Positions 38,471 through 46,952 of a stretch of 64,000 nucleotides of DNA are shown here, piece after piece. The DNA comes from Marinobacter sp. X15-166B (lineage in GTDB: Bacteria; Pseudomonadota; Gammaproteobacteria; Pseudomonadales; Oleiphilaceae). The DNA lies in contig NZ_MEIY01000001.1 of NCBI RefSeq assembly GCF_001752365.1, positions 1,375,044 through 1,439,043 of the forward strand, read 5' to 3'. The notes under the pieces are model-generated. The model saw only the letters and a program-made list of their open reading frames with translations. It was not told the DNA's origin and did not search any database. Each line of letters starts with the position of its first letter. The stretch's first letter is position 1. A program made the translations under genes and the position numbers.

Positions 38471-38578
38471 TGTCCGGAATGTCGCACAGTGGCCGGCCCA
38501 CCGGACAGGCCGGCGAACTCGTTACCACCATCCGGGCTGGCGGCATCCGGCTGGATTGGTTGTCCGGTTTGCTGGACT
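38471..38578 (+). promoter_or_regulatory. Three 18-bp upstream activator sites (TGTCCG-N6-YGGACA) before the hydrolase gene
   Basis: Copies are TGTCCGGAATGTCGCACA (38471-38488), TGGCCGGCCCACCGGACA (38490-38507) and TGTCCGGTTTGCTGGACT (38561-38578). Each has one mismatch to the consensus TGTCCG-N6-YGGACA, and two further full matches lie upstream of dctP. They sit about 100-200 nt upstream of the predicted sigma54 start, the usual distance for an enhancer-binding protein. The gene for such a protein lies between the two target promoters. Confidence 0.75.
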
Positions 38579-38651
38579 GGCGCCTGCTCCGGCCTCCAGC
38601 TACGCTTTCGTAAGCGCAGGATTGGGCAGCAGTTTTCAATGCCTTATTGCG

Positions 38652-38669
38652 TTGGCACAAGTTCCGCAT
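38652..38669 (+). promoter_or_regulatory. Sigma54 (-24/-12) promoter of the oligomer hydrolase
   Basis: TTGGCAC-AAGTT-CCGCA at 38652-38668 gives GG at 38654-38655 and GC at 38666-38667 with exactly ten bases between. The consensus is TGGCAC-N5-TTGCW. Transcription would begin about 40 nt before the ATG at 38722. Confidence 0.75.
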
Positions 38670-38721
38670 GGCAACAACAACTGCGCTCCATGGAATCAAC
38701 AACAATAACGAAGGATCCGTT

Positions 38722-40827
38722 ATGAAACGACCACTGCAATGTGTCCTGATCAGCACCGCCGCCGTGCTGTTACTGACGGCCTGTAAATTCAATGACCGGC
38801 CCGCGTTTATCCAGGGACCCGTCACCAAGGTAGTCTACGACGGGGTCAGCAACGATCTGTTAACCGCCGGGCTGGGCGCCGATGGTCTGGCCGGTGCCGC
38901 TCCGGTATTCGCTGATGCGCTCAACCCCACCCCCGACGAGCTGCGCAAACTGGCCATCTACAACAACTACCGTGCACTGGTGAATACCGCCCCCGGGGGC
39001 GGTTATGGGGAGTTTTTTGGCCCGCAGGTGGGCACCGCCGGTGACGGCATGGTGGCGGGTACCGAATACCTCGCCTTCATGGGCGTCGCCGGCAGCGATC
39101 AGCCGGTCACCGTGATGGTGCAGGTGCCTGACCAGTTTGATCCCGCTGCCCCCTGCATGGTCACTGCGCCTTCCTCCGGCTCCCGGGGGATTTACGGCGC
39201 CATCGGCACCGCCGGCGAGTGGGGGCTGAAAAAGGGCTGCGCGGTGGTGTATACCGACAAAGGCACCGGCACCGGAGCCCATAATCTGATGACCAACGGG
39301 GCGCAGACCCTTGACGGTACCCTGACCACGGATCCCGCCGCGCCGGTGCAGTTCCGCGCCGGTCTGAGTGACACCGAGCGGCAGGCTTTTAACGCCGCCC
39401 ACCCGGACCGGTTTGCCTTCAAACACGCCCATTCCGCGGTGAACCCGGAAGCCGACTGGGGGCAGCATGTGCTGCAATCCATCGAATTCGGCTTTTATAT
39501 ACTTAACGAGCAGTTCGGCATCAGCGTCAAACAAGATCGGGTAATCAGCACGATCACGCCGGAAAACACCTTAGTGATAGCCTCCAGCGTGTCCAATGGC
39601 GGGGGTGCGTCGGTGCGCGCCGCGGAGCAGGATCGCAAGGGACGCAAAAGTCTGATCGATGGCATCGCGGTGTCCGAGCCCAATGTGAACCCGCAATACG
39701 ACCGCGCCATCCGTATTGTTCAGGGTGCGGGACCGGCCATCAGTGGGCACAGTCGCAGCCTGCTGGATTACACCACCGCGCTGGCGGTGTATCAGGGGTG
39801 CGCCAATCTGGCACCGGGTATCCGGGACGAGGCGCCCTTCAACGGCGTGTTGAACAATTTCGCCGTGGCCGAGAATATCTGTACGTCGTTGTTTAACAAG
39901 GGCCTGTTAACGGGGACCACGGTGGATGCGCGGGCCACAGAGGCTCAGCAGATTCTGCAGCAGGAGTTTGCCATCCAACCGGAGCAGAACCTGGTTGCAC
40001 CGTCCCATTTCGGCGCCAATGTGGCCCAGAGTATTGCGATGACCTATGCCAACGCCTATGGCCGGTTCGGCGTGGAAGATCGCCTCTGTGGTTTGAGTCT
40101 GGCGGCCAGCAGCGGGATCACAGGCGAAGTGACCCCGCTCGGCGACGCCCAGGAGGCGGCGTTGTTTGCCGTCAGCAACGGCATCCCGCCTACGGGGGGC
40201 GTCAATGTGATTTATGACCAGGCCGTGGGCGTGCCCACCCTGCTGCCGATCAGCCAATCGCCCAGCACCAGTCAGATGGATTTTGGTCTGGACGCCTTGT
40301 TGTGCTTGCGGGGTCTGGCCACCGGTGTGGATCCGCTCACCGGCGACAAGCTCACCGGCCATGCCCGGGCCCAGGCCCGGGCTATCGCCAAGGGCATCAA
40401 GGCCATCCGCGCCAGTGGTGACCTGCAGGGTAAACCGGCGGTGTTTGTGACCGGTCGCGCCGATGCGGTGTTGCCCATCAACCACACCTCACGACCCTAT
40501 TACGGCCTCAACCAGAAAGTGGAAGGCGCCGCCAGCGGCCTGCGCTACTATGAGGTGCTCAATGCGCACCATCTGGATGCGTTCAACGCATTTCCCGGTT
40601 TCGATAGCCGTTATGTGCCCCTGCATCATTACTATGGACAGGCCATGGATCTGATGTACGACCATTTGCGCACGGGGGCGGGTCTGCCACCCAGCCAGGT
40701 GGTCAGAGCGATCCCCCGGGGTTCGGCCCCCGCCCTGACCCCCGCGAACCTGCCGGCGATTGCCGCGCAACCCGCCGCCGGGGACCTCATTCATTACCGC
40801 AATGGCGTGGTCCAAATTCCGGACTGA
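38722..40827 (+). CDS. D-(-)-3-hydroxybutyrate oligomer hydrolase, predicted lipoprotein
   Basis: The 701-residue enzyme hydrolyses 3-hydroxybutyrate oligomers, products of poly-3-hydroxybutyrate breakdown, to monomers. The ATG at 38722 follows GAAGGAT; the open frame starts earlier (38647) inside the promoter. A lipobox LLTAC with Cys21 predicts a lipoprotein. The likely nucleophile is Ser291 in SSVSNGGG, a SxSNGG variant of the lipase box known for this family; [19 protein letters not shown] and [13 protein letters not shown] (probable catalytic His) lie near the C-terminus. A sigma54 promoter and three activator sites precede it. The anchoring places it at the cell surface or periplasm. 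Confidence 0.9.
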   Translation: MKRPLQCVLISTAAVLLLTACKFNDRPAFIQGPVTKVVYDGVSNDLLTAGLGADGLAGAAPVFADALNPTPDELRKLAIYNNYRALVNTAPGGGYGEFFGPQVGTAGDGMVAGTEYLAFMGVAGSDQPVTVMVQVPDQFDPAAPCMVTAPSSGSRGIYGAIGTAGEWGLKKGCAVVYTDKGTGTGAHNLMTNGAQTLDGTLTTDPAAPVQFRAGLSDTERQAFNAAHPDRFAFKHAHSAVNPEADWGQHVLQSIEFGFYILNEQFGISVKQDRVISTITPENTLVIASSVSNGGGASVRAAEQDRKGRKSLIDGIAVSEPNVNPQYDRAIRIVQGAGPAISGHSRSLLDYTTALAVYQGCANLAPGIRDEAPFNGVLNNFAVAENICTSLFNKGLLTGTTVDARATEAQQILQQEFAIQPEQNLVAPSHFGANVAQSIAMTYANAYGRFGVEDRLCGLSLAASSGITGEVTPLGDAQEAALFAVSNGIPPTGGVNVIYDQAVGVPTLLPISQSPSTSQMDFGLDALLCLRGLATGVDPLTGDKLTGHARAQARAIAKGIKAIRASGDLQGKPAVFVTGRADAVLPINHTSRPYYGLNQKVEGAASGLRYYEVLNAHHLDAFNAFPGFDSRYVPLHHYYGQAMDLMYDHLRTGAGLPPSQVVRAIPRGSAPALTPANLPAIAAQPAAGDLIHYRNGVVQIPD

Positions 40828-41010
40828 TACCCGCCGCAGCGCAGCCGGGCGGTGGTGCGCCGCTGTCCCCTTCGGCGACGAGGGGGCCAGCGCGCCATTT
40901 GCCCCGGCCTGCAGGCGCTCATATACTCAGGAACGCCTGCCGCGTCCCAGACCGGGGCCCCGGGGCAGGCGCAGAAGATGGCATACCCACTCCCCGGCGG
41001 TGCGCATTTC

Positions 41011-42426
41011 ATGACCAATATATTTGCCAACAATAATAAAAACGGGCTGACCGATAATCTGATTGATGCCCTGTTTCCCATATTTGAACAGGCCAGCGCA
41101 GGTGCGATCGCGGTGGATCGCGACGCGCGGATTACCTGGATCAACACCAGTTACTCCACTCTGCTGGGGTTGACCGACGGCAAGGCGGTGATCGGAAGGG
41201 ATGTGCGTGGGGTGATCCCCCATACCCGCATGCCCGAAGTCCTGGCCTCCGGCCAGCCCTTGTTGCTGGACATCATGGAATACAAAGCCCAGCAACTGGT
41301 GGTCAGCCGGTTACCATTTTTTGACGATCAAGGCGCCGTTCTGGGGGCCATTGCCTTTGTGCTCTACGATGACCTGCAACCGCTGACCCCGCTGGTGAGC
41401 AAGTACCGGCGTTTGCATCAGGATCTGGTGGCGGCCCGCAAGGCACTGGCCAAAAAATCCCGGGGCACACGCTACCGCATGGGCGATTTCATTGGCGCCA
41501 GTCCTCAGGTTCTGGAGGTCAAGCGTCGGGCGCGCATTGCCGCGGGGCGGGATATGCCGGTGCTGGTGCTGGGGGAAACCGGCACCGGAAAGGAAGTGCT
41601 GGCGCAGGCAATTCACGCGGCGTCCTTGCGGGCGGAGCGGCCCTTTGTGGGTGTTAACCTGGCTGCCATACCGGAAAACCTGCTCGAGGCCGAGTTCTTC
41701 GGCGTTGCCCCCGGGGCCTACACCGGGGCCGACCGGCGCCCCCGGGAAGGCAAATTTCAGCTGGCCAATGGCGGCACCCTGTTTCTGGACGAAGTGGGGG
41801 ATATGCCGCTGACGCTGCAGGCCAAGTTATTGCGAGCCTTGCAAGAGGGCGAGATCGAGCCTTTGGGGTCCAATAAAATTGTGCCCGTGGACGTGCGGGT
41901 GATCGCCGCCACCAGTCGCAATCTGGAAGAGATGATTGCGACTGGTGGCTTTCGTTCCGATTTGTATTACCGGCTCAATGTCGTGGAAATTCCCATTCCT
42001 CCCTTGCGTGTGCGGTTGCCGGATCTGGGGGTGTTGTGTGAGGCGATCATGGAAGACCTGTGCGCCAGCACCGGCGCGCGGGGGGAAATAACCGATGGCG
42101 CCATTGCCGCGCTGGGCAGCTACGACTGGCCCGGGAACGTACGCGAATTGCGCAACGTACTGGAGCGCGCGCTCACCATGGGGGAAGACCCGGGCGGGGT
42201 GCTCGATGCCGATGCCATCTTCCGGGTGTTGCCCCGCAGTGGCGGGCGCATCAGGTCAGTCATGCCCGCCCACACCGTACAGCCGCTGGCGCAGGTGCTC
42301 GCCCAGGCCGAAGCCGAGGCTATTGAGGCCGCTTTGCTGGCCAGTCGCGGCAACCGTTCGCAAGCGGCCCGGTTATTGGGTATTTCACGGTCAGCGCTGT
42401 ACGAAAAACTCGCCAAATTGTCCTGA
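41011..42426 (+). CDS. Sigma54-dependent transcriptional activator with PAS domain (HbcR-like)
   Basis: This 471-residue enhancer-binding protein has an N-terminal PAS sensor at about residues 25-130 (AIAVDRDARITWINTSYSTL). The AAA+ domain carries Walker A GETGTGKE at about residue 188, a sigma54-contact loop GAYTGA, and Walker B GGTLFLDEVGDMP. The C-terminal Fis-type HTH is NRSQAARLLGISRSALYEKL. The loop has Tyr where most have Phe, a known functional variant. Start ATG at 41011; the longer frame lacks coding support. It lies between the two sigma54 promoters and is their obvious activator. In Pseudomonas aeruginosa a related PAS/AAA+ protein controls 3-hydroxybutyrate use. Confidence 0.93.
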   Translation: MTNIFANNNKNGLTDNLIDALFPIFEQASAGAIAVDRDARITWINTSYSTLLGLTDGKAVIGRDVRGVIPHTRMPEVLASGQPLLLDIMEYKAQQLVVSRLPFFDDQGAVLGAIAFVLYDDLQPLTPLVSKYRRLHQDLVAARKALAKKSRGTRYRMGDFIGASPQVLEVKRRARIAAGRDMPVLVLGETGTGKEVLAQAIHAASLRAERPFVGVNLAAIPENLLEAEFFGVAPGAYTGADRRPREGKFQLANGGTLFLDEVGDMPLTLQAKLLRALQEGEIEPLGSNKIVPVDVRVIAATSRNLEEMIATGGFRSDLYYRLNVVEIPIPPLRVRLPDLGVLCEAIMEDLCASTGARGEITDGAIAALGSYDWPGNVRELRNVLERALTMGEDPGGVLDADAIFRVLPRSGGRIRSVMPAHTVQPLAQVLAQAEAEAIEAALLASRGNRSQAARLLGISRSALYEKLAKLS

Positions 42427-42438
42427 TTTCCTGATGGT

Positions 42439-42499
42439 TGTCCGCTCGGCCGGACAGGTTGCGGCCAGTGTGCTGCAAAATTGTCCGGATGTCTGGACA
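42439..42499 (+). promoter_or_regulatory. Two 18-bp activator sites (TGTCCG-N6-YGGACA) before dctP
   Basis: TGTCCGCTCGGCCGGACA (42439-42456) and TGTCCGGATGTCTGGACA (42482-42499) both match TGTCCG-N6-YGGACA fully. Their centres are 43 bp apart (about four helical turns), and about 100 and 140 nt upstream of the predicted start. Same motif and same length as the three sites before the hydrolase gene. Confidence 0.8.
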
Positions 42500-42561
42500 A
42501 ATCGGCATTGCTGCCAATCAAGATCGTCCTAACGTATTGTATTAAAACAGTAAATTGTAAT

Positions 42562-42577
42562 CGGCACAGAGTCTGCA
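42562..42577 (+). promoter_or_regulatory. Sigma54 (-24/-12) promoter of the dctPQM-bdhA operon
   Basis: CGGCAC-AGAGT-CTGCA at 42562-42577 has GG at 42563-42564 and GC at 42575-42576 with exactly ten bases between. It matches nine of eleven consensus bases. The start would lie about 75 nt before dctP. Confidence 0.7.
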
Positions 42578-42664
42578 GATGGGCAGTGTGAGACGCCAGA
42601 TCAACCCGGCAATCATGCACTGGCAATCCCGAATAATAAATTACAACAAATCAGGACGAATCAT

Positions 42665-43750
42665 ATGTCGATCAAGCAGAAACTCTCCCGTGCGGCTGTG
42701 GGCCTCAGCGCCGCGACTCTGTTCTCCGCCAGCCTGTTCAGCGGTACGGCCCTGGCCACCGAAAAAGTGCGCTGGCAGGTACCACTGGCCTTTCCTTCCC
42801 ATTTGGTGGGGCTGACCACGCCGGTCAAGTACCTGACCGATCAACTGAAAACCATTTCCGGTGGCAATATCCAGTTGCGCTACTACGAGCCCGGTGAGCT
42901 GGTCCCGCCGTTTGAAATCATGGACGCGGTCAGTACCGGCAAATACCCCGCGGGCTATACCTGGATCGGTTACGATCAGGGCACCATTCCGGCGTTGCCA
43001 CTTTACTCCGGCGCGCCGTTTAATCTGGAGCCCGAGTCCTATCTGGCCTGGTATTACCAGGGCGACGGGCAGGAATTGCTGCAAGAAATTTACGCGGAAC
43101 GGAACATTCATCCGATGCTGTGCAGCCTCATCGGTCCTGAGGGTGCCGGCTGGTTCGCTAAGCCAATCAACAATCTGGAGGACTTTGACGGCCTGAGAAT
43201 CCGCTTTGCAGGCATTGGTGGCAAGGTGCTGGAAAAGCTCGGGGCGTCGGTCACCATGGTGCCCGGGGGCGAGATTTACCAGGCGCTGGAGCGCAAGACC
43301 ATTGATGCAACCGAATTCTCTCAGCCGGCCATCGACAAAATGCTGGGCCTGGATCAGATCATTAAAAATTACATCATGCCGGGCTGGCACCAGACGCTGA
43401 CCACTTCCCACCTGCTGGTGAACAAGGATGTGTGGAATAAGCTGCAGCCGGAAACCCGCGCCCTGGTTGAGCTGGGCTGTCGCGCCGCCACCTTGCACGG
43501 GTTTGCCGAAAGTGAGTGGTCCCAGCCTACCGCGTTGCGGGATTACGAAAAAGAGGGGGTAAAAGCCCAGGTGCTGCCCGAGCCGGTGCTGCGCGAGCTG
43601 GAAAAGGTCACCAATGAAGTGCTCGACGAGATGGCCGCCAGTGACCCCATGTTCAGCCGCGTACTCACCAGCCAGCGTGAGTTCATGAAGCACCACGCGA
43701 TCTGGAAAGGCAAAGGCTACCTGCCTCGGGATTTCTACCAGTATGACTGA
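42665..43750 (+). CDS. dctP: TRAP transporter substrate-binding protein DctP (TakP-like)
   Basis: This is a 361-residue periplasmic solute-binding protein. A signal peptide ends near ALAT (residue 30). LRIRFAGIGGKVLEKLGA provides the conserved substrate-binding Arg, and TIDATEFSQPAIDKMLGL matches the TakP-type (2-oxoacid/hydroxyacid) branch of DctP proteins. The genetic context (hydrolase, 3HB dehydrogenase) points to 3-hydroxybutyrate as ligand; this is inference. It is first in an operon with dctQ, dctM and bdhA under a sigma54 promoter. Confidence 0.93.
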   Translation: MSIKQKLSRAAVGLSAATLFSASLFSGTALATEKVRWQVPLAFPSHLVGLTTPVKYLTDQLKTISGGNIQLRYYEPGELVPPFEIMDAVSTGKYPAGYTWIGYDQGTIPALPLYSGAPFNLEPESYLAWYYQGDGQELLQEIYAERNIHPMLCSLIGPEGAGWFAKPINNLEDFDGLRIRFAGIGGKVLEKLGASVTMVPGGEIYQALERKTIDATEFSQPAIDKMLGLDQIIKNYIMPGWHQTLTTSHLLVNKDVWNKLQPETRALVELGCRAATLHGFAESEWSQPTALRDYEKEGVKAQVLPEPVLRELEKVTNEVLDEMAASDPMFSRVLTSQREFMKHHAIWKGKGYLPRDFYQYD

Positions 43751-43842
43751 GAGGGGCTGAAGGACTGACGCCCGGAAGTTACAGGCGGCGGCCCGTGCAG
43801 GGTCTCCGCCTGTTTTATCTATCTGCTATTCCCGAGGTTGCT

Positions 43843-44451
43843 GTGACCAATACACACCCTACCCCCGAGGTACCGGTAAGTCCGACTGTGGCGGAACCGT
43901 TGCCGGATAACCGCCTGTCGCTGTGGCTGGACCGGATCGTGGAGGCCATAGGCCGCCTCTGTTCCTGGTTGTGGCTCGCCGTGCTGGTGGTCGTATTGAC
44001 CAATGTGTTCAGCCGGTTTGTTCTGGCGGCGGGCTCCATCGCCCTGGAAGAGTTGTCGTGGCACTTGTTTGGTGCTGCGATGATGCTGACCCTGGGGTTT
44101 GCGGTGGTGCATGATGACCACGTGCGCGTGGACGTGTTGCGCGAAAAATTCCCCCTCAAGGTGCAAGCCAGTATCGATCTGCTGGGCATCGTTTTCCTGG
44201 CGTTGCCCATCCTCTATTTGATGATTGCCGTGCTGGTGCCTTACACCTACACGGCCTGGTTGTATAACGAGCACTCCCAGGCGCCCAGTGGCCTGCCGTA
44301 TCGTTTTATTTTCAAGGGGATTCTGCCTCTGGGGTTGTTGCTGGTGGCCATCGCCCTCTGCTCCCGGGCCCTGCGCTGCTGCACCCTGTTATTCCGTTTC
44401 CCGCGTGCGGTTCAGCCACCGGCTGACGGCCGCGGTCAATCCCAATCCTGA
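43843..44451 (+). CDS. dctQ: TRAP transporter small membrane subunit DctQ
   Basis: This is a 202-residue protein with four membrane helices after a polar, proline-rich N-terminus. LEELSWHLFGAAMMLTLGFAV and HDDHVRVDVLREKFP are the DctQ signatures. The GTG at 43843 with GAGGT upstream is preferred; the frame is open from 43795. DctQ bridges DctP and DctM in the Na+-driven TRAP transporter. A PSGLPYRFIFKGILPLGLLLV segment closes the core. Confidence 0.9.
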   Translation: MTNTHPTPEVPVSPTVAEPLPDNRLSLWLDRIVEAIGRLCSWLWLAVLVVVLTNVFSRFVLAAGSIALEELSWHLFGAAMMLTLGFAVVHDDHVRVDVLREKFPLKVQASIDLLGIVFLALPILYLMIAVLVPYTYTAWLYNEHSQAPSGLPYRFIFKGILPLGLLLVAIALCSRALRCCTLLFRFPRAVQPPADGRGQSQS

Positions 44452-44468
44452 GCACGAGGCACACTGTC

Positions 44469-45839
44469 ATGGGTCTGGAAGAATTACTCGTTGTTGCCAT
44501 GTTTGCCAGTTTTATGGGGCTGCTGTTGTCCGGCTTCCCGGTGGCCTGGTCGCTCGCCGGTGTCGGCCTGGTCTTTGGGGGCATCGGCCACCTGCTCGTT
44601 GAACACTTTCACGCGGACCTCTGGTTTACCTGGCAGGGCACCATCGGCGTGCTCGATGCACGTATTTACGGCATTGTTGCCAATGAACTGATGGTCGCCC
44701 TGCCCCTGTTCATCTTTATGGGCATCATGCTCGACCGTTCCGGCATTGCGGAAAAACTCATGCACAGTCTGGTGCGGGTGCTAGGCCCGTTGCGGGGTGG
44801 CTATGGGGTGACCGTGGTCATCGTCGGGGTGCTGCTGGCGGCCTCCACCGGTATTGTCGGGGCCTCGGTGGTGCTGCTGGGTATGCTGTCCCTCGGGCCG
44901 ATGATGCAGGCCCACTACAACAAGTCACTGGCGGTGGGTACGGCCTGTTCCGTAGGCACGCTGGGTATTCTGGTACCCCCCAGCATCATGCTGGTGCTCA
45001 TGGCCGACCGGCTGGGTACACCGGATGCGTCGGTGGGCAAGTTGTTCATGGGCGCGTTGATTCCCGGGGTCATGCTGGCGGGCATGTACATTGTGTACAT
45101 TCTGCTGGTGTCCTGGCTCAAGAACGACTGGGCGCCGGCTCCGAAAAACCGCGCACCGCTGACTGCCCGGGCACTGCTCGATGTGTTCTGGGCGGTGGTG
45201 CCGCCCATGGCACTGATCGTTTCGGTGCTGGGGTCCATTTTTCTGGGCATCGCCACCACTACCGAGGCCTCGGCCGTGGGGGCCGCCGGTGCCCTGCTGA
45301 TGGCGGCCCTCAGCCGCCGGCTGGATGTGGCGGTGCTGAAGCAATCGCTCTATCAGACCAGCCGCACGACGGCGTTTATATTCGGTATTTTCATCGGCGC
45401 GACGGTGTTTGCGGCGGTTCTGCGGGGATTGGGGGGCGATGACGTGGTGCGTGCCGCCATCACCGGCTTGCCCTTCGGACAGGCCGGTATACTGCTGACC
45501 ATCCTGTTCATCACCTTTCTGCTCGGCTTCTTTCTGGACTGGGTGGAAATCACGCTGATCATTCTGCCGCTGGTCGCGCCGGTGGTATTTTCCCTGGGTG
45601 TTGAGCCGGTGTGGTTTGCCATCATGTTCGCCATTTGCCTGCAAACCTCGTTCCTGACGCCGCCGGTGGGGTTTGCCCTGTTCTACATCAAGGGGGTGTG
45701 CCCGCCGGAAATCGCCACCCGCGACATCTATCTGGGGGTCGCCCCGTTTATAGCGTTGCAGGTTTTGGCGCTGACACTGGTATTCTGGTTTCAACCCCTG
45801 GCAACCTGGTTGCCCAATGAGGTTTATGGCGGGCCCTGA
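44469..45839 (+). CDS. dctM: TRAP transporter large membrane subunit DctM
   Basis: DctM is the Na+-coupled permease of the TRAP system, with 456 residues and about 12 hydrophobic segments. Typical motifs are PLFIFMGIMLDRSGIAEKLM, SVGTLGILVPPSIMLVLMAD and LQTSFLTPPVGFALFYIKGV. GAGG precedes the ATG. It starts 17 nt after dctQ. The N- and C-halves are homologous, as expected for the ion transporter superfamily. Confidence 0.96.
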   Translation: MGLEELLVVAMFASFMGLLLSGFPVAWSLAGVGLVFGGIGHLLVEHFHADLWFTWQGTIGVLDARIYGIVANELMVALPLFIFMGIMLDRSGIAEKLMHSLVRVLGPLRGGYGVTVVIVGVLLAASTGIVGASVVLLGMLSLGPMMQAHYNKSLAVGTACSVGTLGILVPPSIMLVLMADRLGTPDASVGKLFMGALIPGVMLAGMYIVYILLVSWLKNDWAPAPKNRAPLTARALLDVFWAVVPPMALIVSVLGSIFLGIATTTEASAVGAAGALLMAALSRRLDVAVLKQSLYQTSRTTAFIFGIFIGATVFAAVLRGLGGDDVVRAAITGLPFGQAGILLTILFITFLLGFFLDWVEITLIILPLVAPVVFSLGVEPVWFAIMFAICLQTSFLTPPVGFALFYIKGVCPPEIATRDIYLGVAPFIALQVLALTLVFWFQPLATWLPNEVYGGP

Positions 45840-45909
45840 TCCGCTGCGAATAAGTGCAAAGCGATGTGTATCCCAATAATATTTTCAGACAGGGAGTTAG
45901 GAGATCAAC

Positions 45910-46689
45910 ATGAAACTCAGAGATCAGACTGTGCTTATCACCGGTGGCGGACGGGGTATCGGTCGCGCCATTGCAGAATTGTTTGCCCGCGAGGGTGCCC
46001 GAGTGGCGGTCGCTGACCTTGATCTGGCGAGTGCGCAAGACACTGCGGACGCGATAACGGCCGCGAACGGCACCGCCATGGCGCTGGCGATGGACGTAAC
46101 CGACGAAGATGCGGTGGACGCCGGTGTCGGTGCCATGGTTGAGGCCTGGGGTCAGGTGGACATAGCCTTGGCCAATGCGGGTATCCAGCACATCGATCCG
46201 GTGCATAAACTGGCCTACGCCGATTGGCAGCGGGTGGTGGATGTGCACCTGAACGGGGCCTTTCTGGTGACCCGGGCGGTGCTGCCCCATATGTACGCCC
46301 GCAACAGCGGCACCATGCTGTATATGGGGTCGGTGCACTCTGTGGAGGCCTCGCCGCTGAAGTCACCCTACGTGGCCGCCAAGCACGGCATGCTCGGGTT
46401 GTGCCGGGCGGTGGCCAAAGAGGGCGCGGAACACGGCGTCCGCAGCAACATCATTTGCCCCGGGTTCGTGCGCACGCCGCTGGTGGAGAAGCAGATTCCC
46501 GAGCAGGCGCAGGAGCTGGGCATTTCCGAGGACGAGGTCATCTCCAAAATCATGCTCAAAAACACCGTCAACGGTCAGTTCACCACCGTGGAGGATGTGG
46601 CGGAGATGGCGCTGCATCTGGCGGCGTTTCCCTCCGCCGCCCTGACCGGTCAGTCCCTGCTGGTGACCAACGGCTGGCACATGCAGTAG
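45910..46689 (+). CDS. bdhA: D-3-hydroxybutyrate dehydrogenase (short-chain dehydrogenase)
   Basis: This enzyme oxidises D-3-hydroxybutyrate to acetoacetate with NAD+. The 259-residue SDR has the cofactor motif GGGRGIG, NAGIQHIDPVHKL (NAGI with the Gln-His pair typical of 3HB dehydrogenases), a catalytic Ser in MGSVHSVEAS, and YVAAKHGMLGL. The segment CPGFVRTPLVEKQIPEQAQE, then GISEDEV and FTTVEDVAEMAL, also fits BdhA. AGGAG lies before the ATG. It follows dctM by 70 bp with no terminator visible, so I include it in the TRAP operon. Confidence 0.92.
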   Translation: MKLRDQTVLITGGGRGIGRAIAELFAREGARVAVADLDLASAQDTADAITAANGTAMALAMDVTDEDAVDAGVGAMVEAWGQVDIALANAGIQHIDPVHKLAYADWQRVVDVHLNGAFLVTRAVLPHMYARNSGTMLYMGSVHSVEASPLKSPYVAAKHGMLGLCRAVAKEGAEHGVRSNIICPGFVRTPLVEKQIPEQAQELGISEDEVISKIMLKNTVNGQFTTVEDVAEMALHLAAFPSAALTGQSLLVTNGWHMQ

Positions 46690-46704
46690 GGGCTCTATCC
46701 ACCC

Positions 46705-46734
46705 CGCCCAGGACGGCACCGGCCGGCCTGGGCG
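46705..46734 (+). terminator. Hairpin after bdhA, possible weak terminator
   Basis: CGCCCAGG (46705-46712) pairs with CCTGGGCG (46727-46734). No T-run follows, so it may end the transcript only with help (Rho) or mark an mRNA 3' end. Confidence 0.4.
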
Positions 46735-46784
46735 AATGTTACGAAAAGTACGTCATAAGCGCGATAGCGCCGCGCCGGAACCCC

Positions 46785-46870
46785 ACAGAGTAGGTTCTTA
46801 TACTAATATCTCAATCAATTACTGGTGGAAACTGGTATCGTTATACGCTTATTAACTGTTCCTACTCTGT
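46785..46870. repeat. 10-bp perfect inverted repeat in the icd upstream region
   Basis: ACAGAGTAGG (46785-46794) recurs inverted as CCTACTCTGT (46861-46870), 66 bp apart, and frames an AT-rich segment. The second arm lies 82 nt before the icd ATG. This could be a paired operator for a looping regulator. No such site is known to me. Confidence 0.5.
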
Positions 46871-46952
46871 CATAGCGTGAATCTGGTGTTCACAAGACGC
46901 CGGGGCACGTTTTGACCGTCCTGAACCTCACCTATTTAGCCAGAGGACGAAA

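Noticed and set aside
41716..41733. GAYTGA loop as a sign that the AAA+ regulator cannot contact sigma54
   Set aside because: Tyr in place of Phe is a known tolerated variant, and real -24/-12 promoters are present on both sides.
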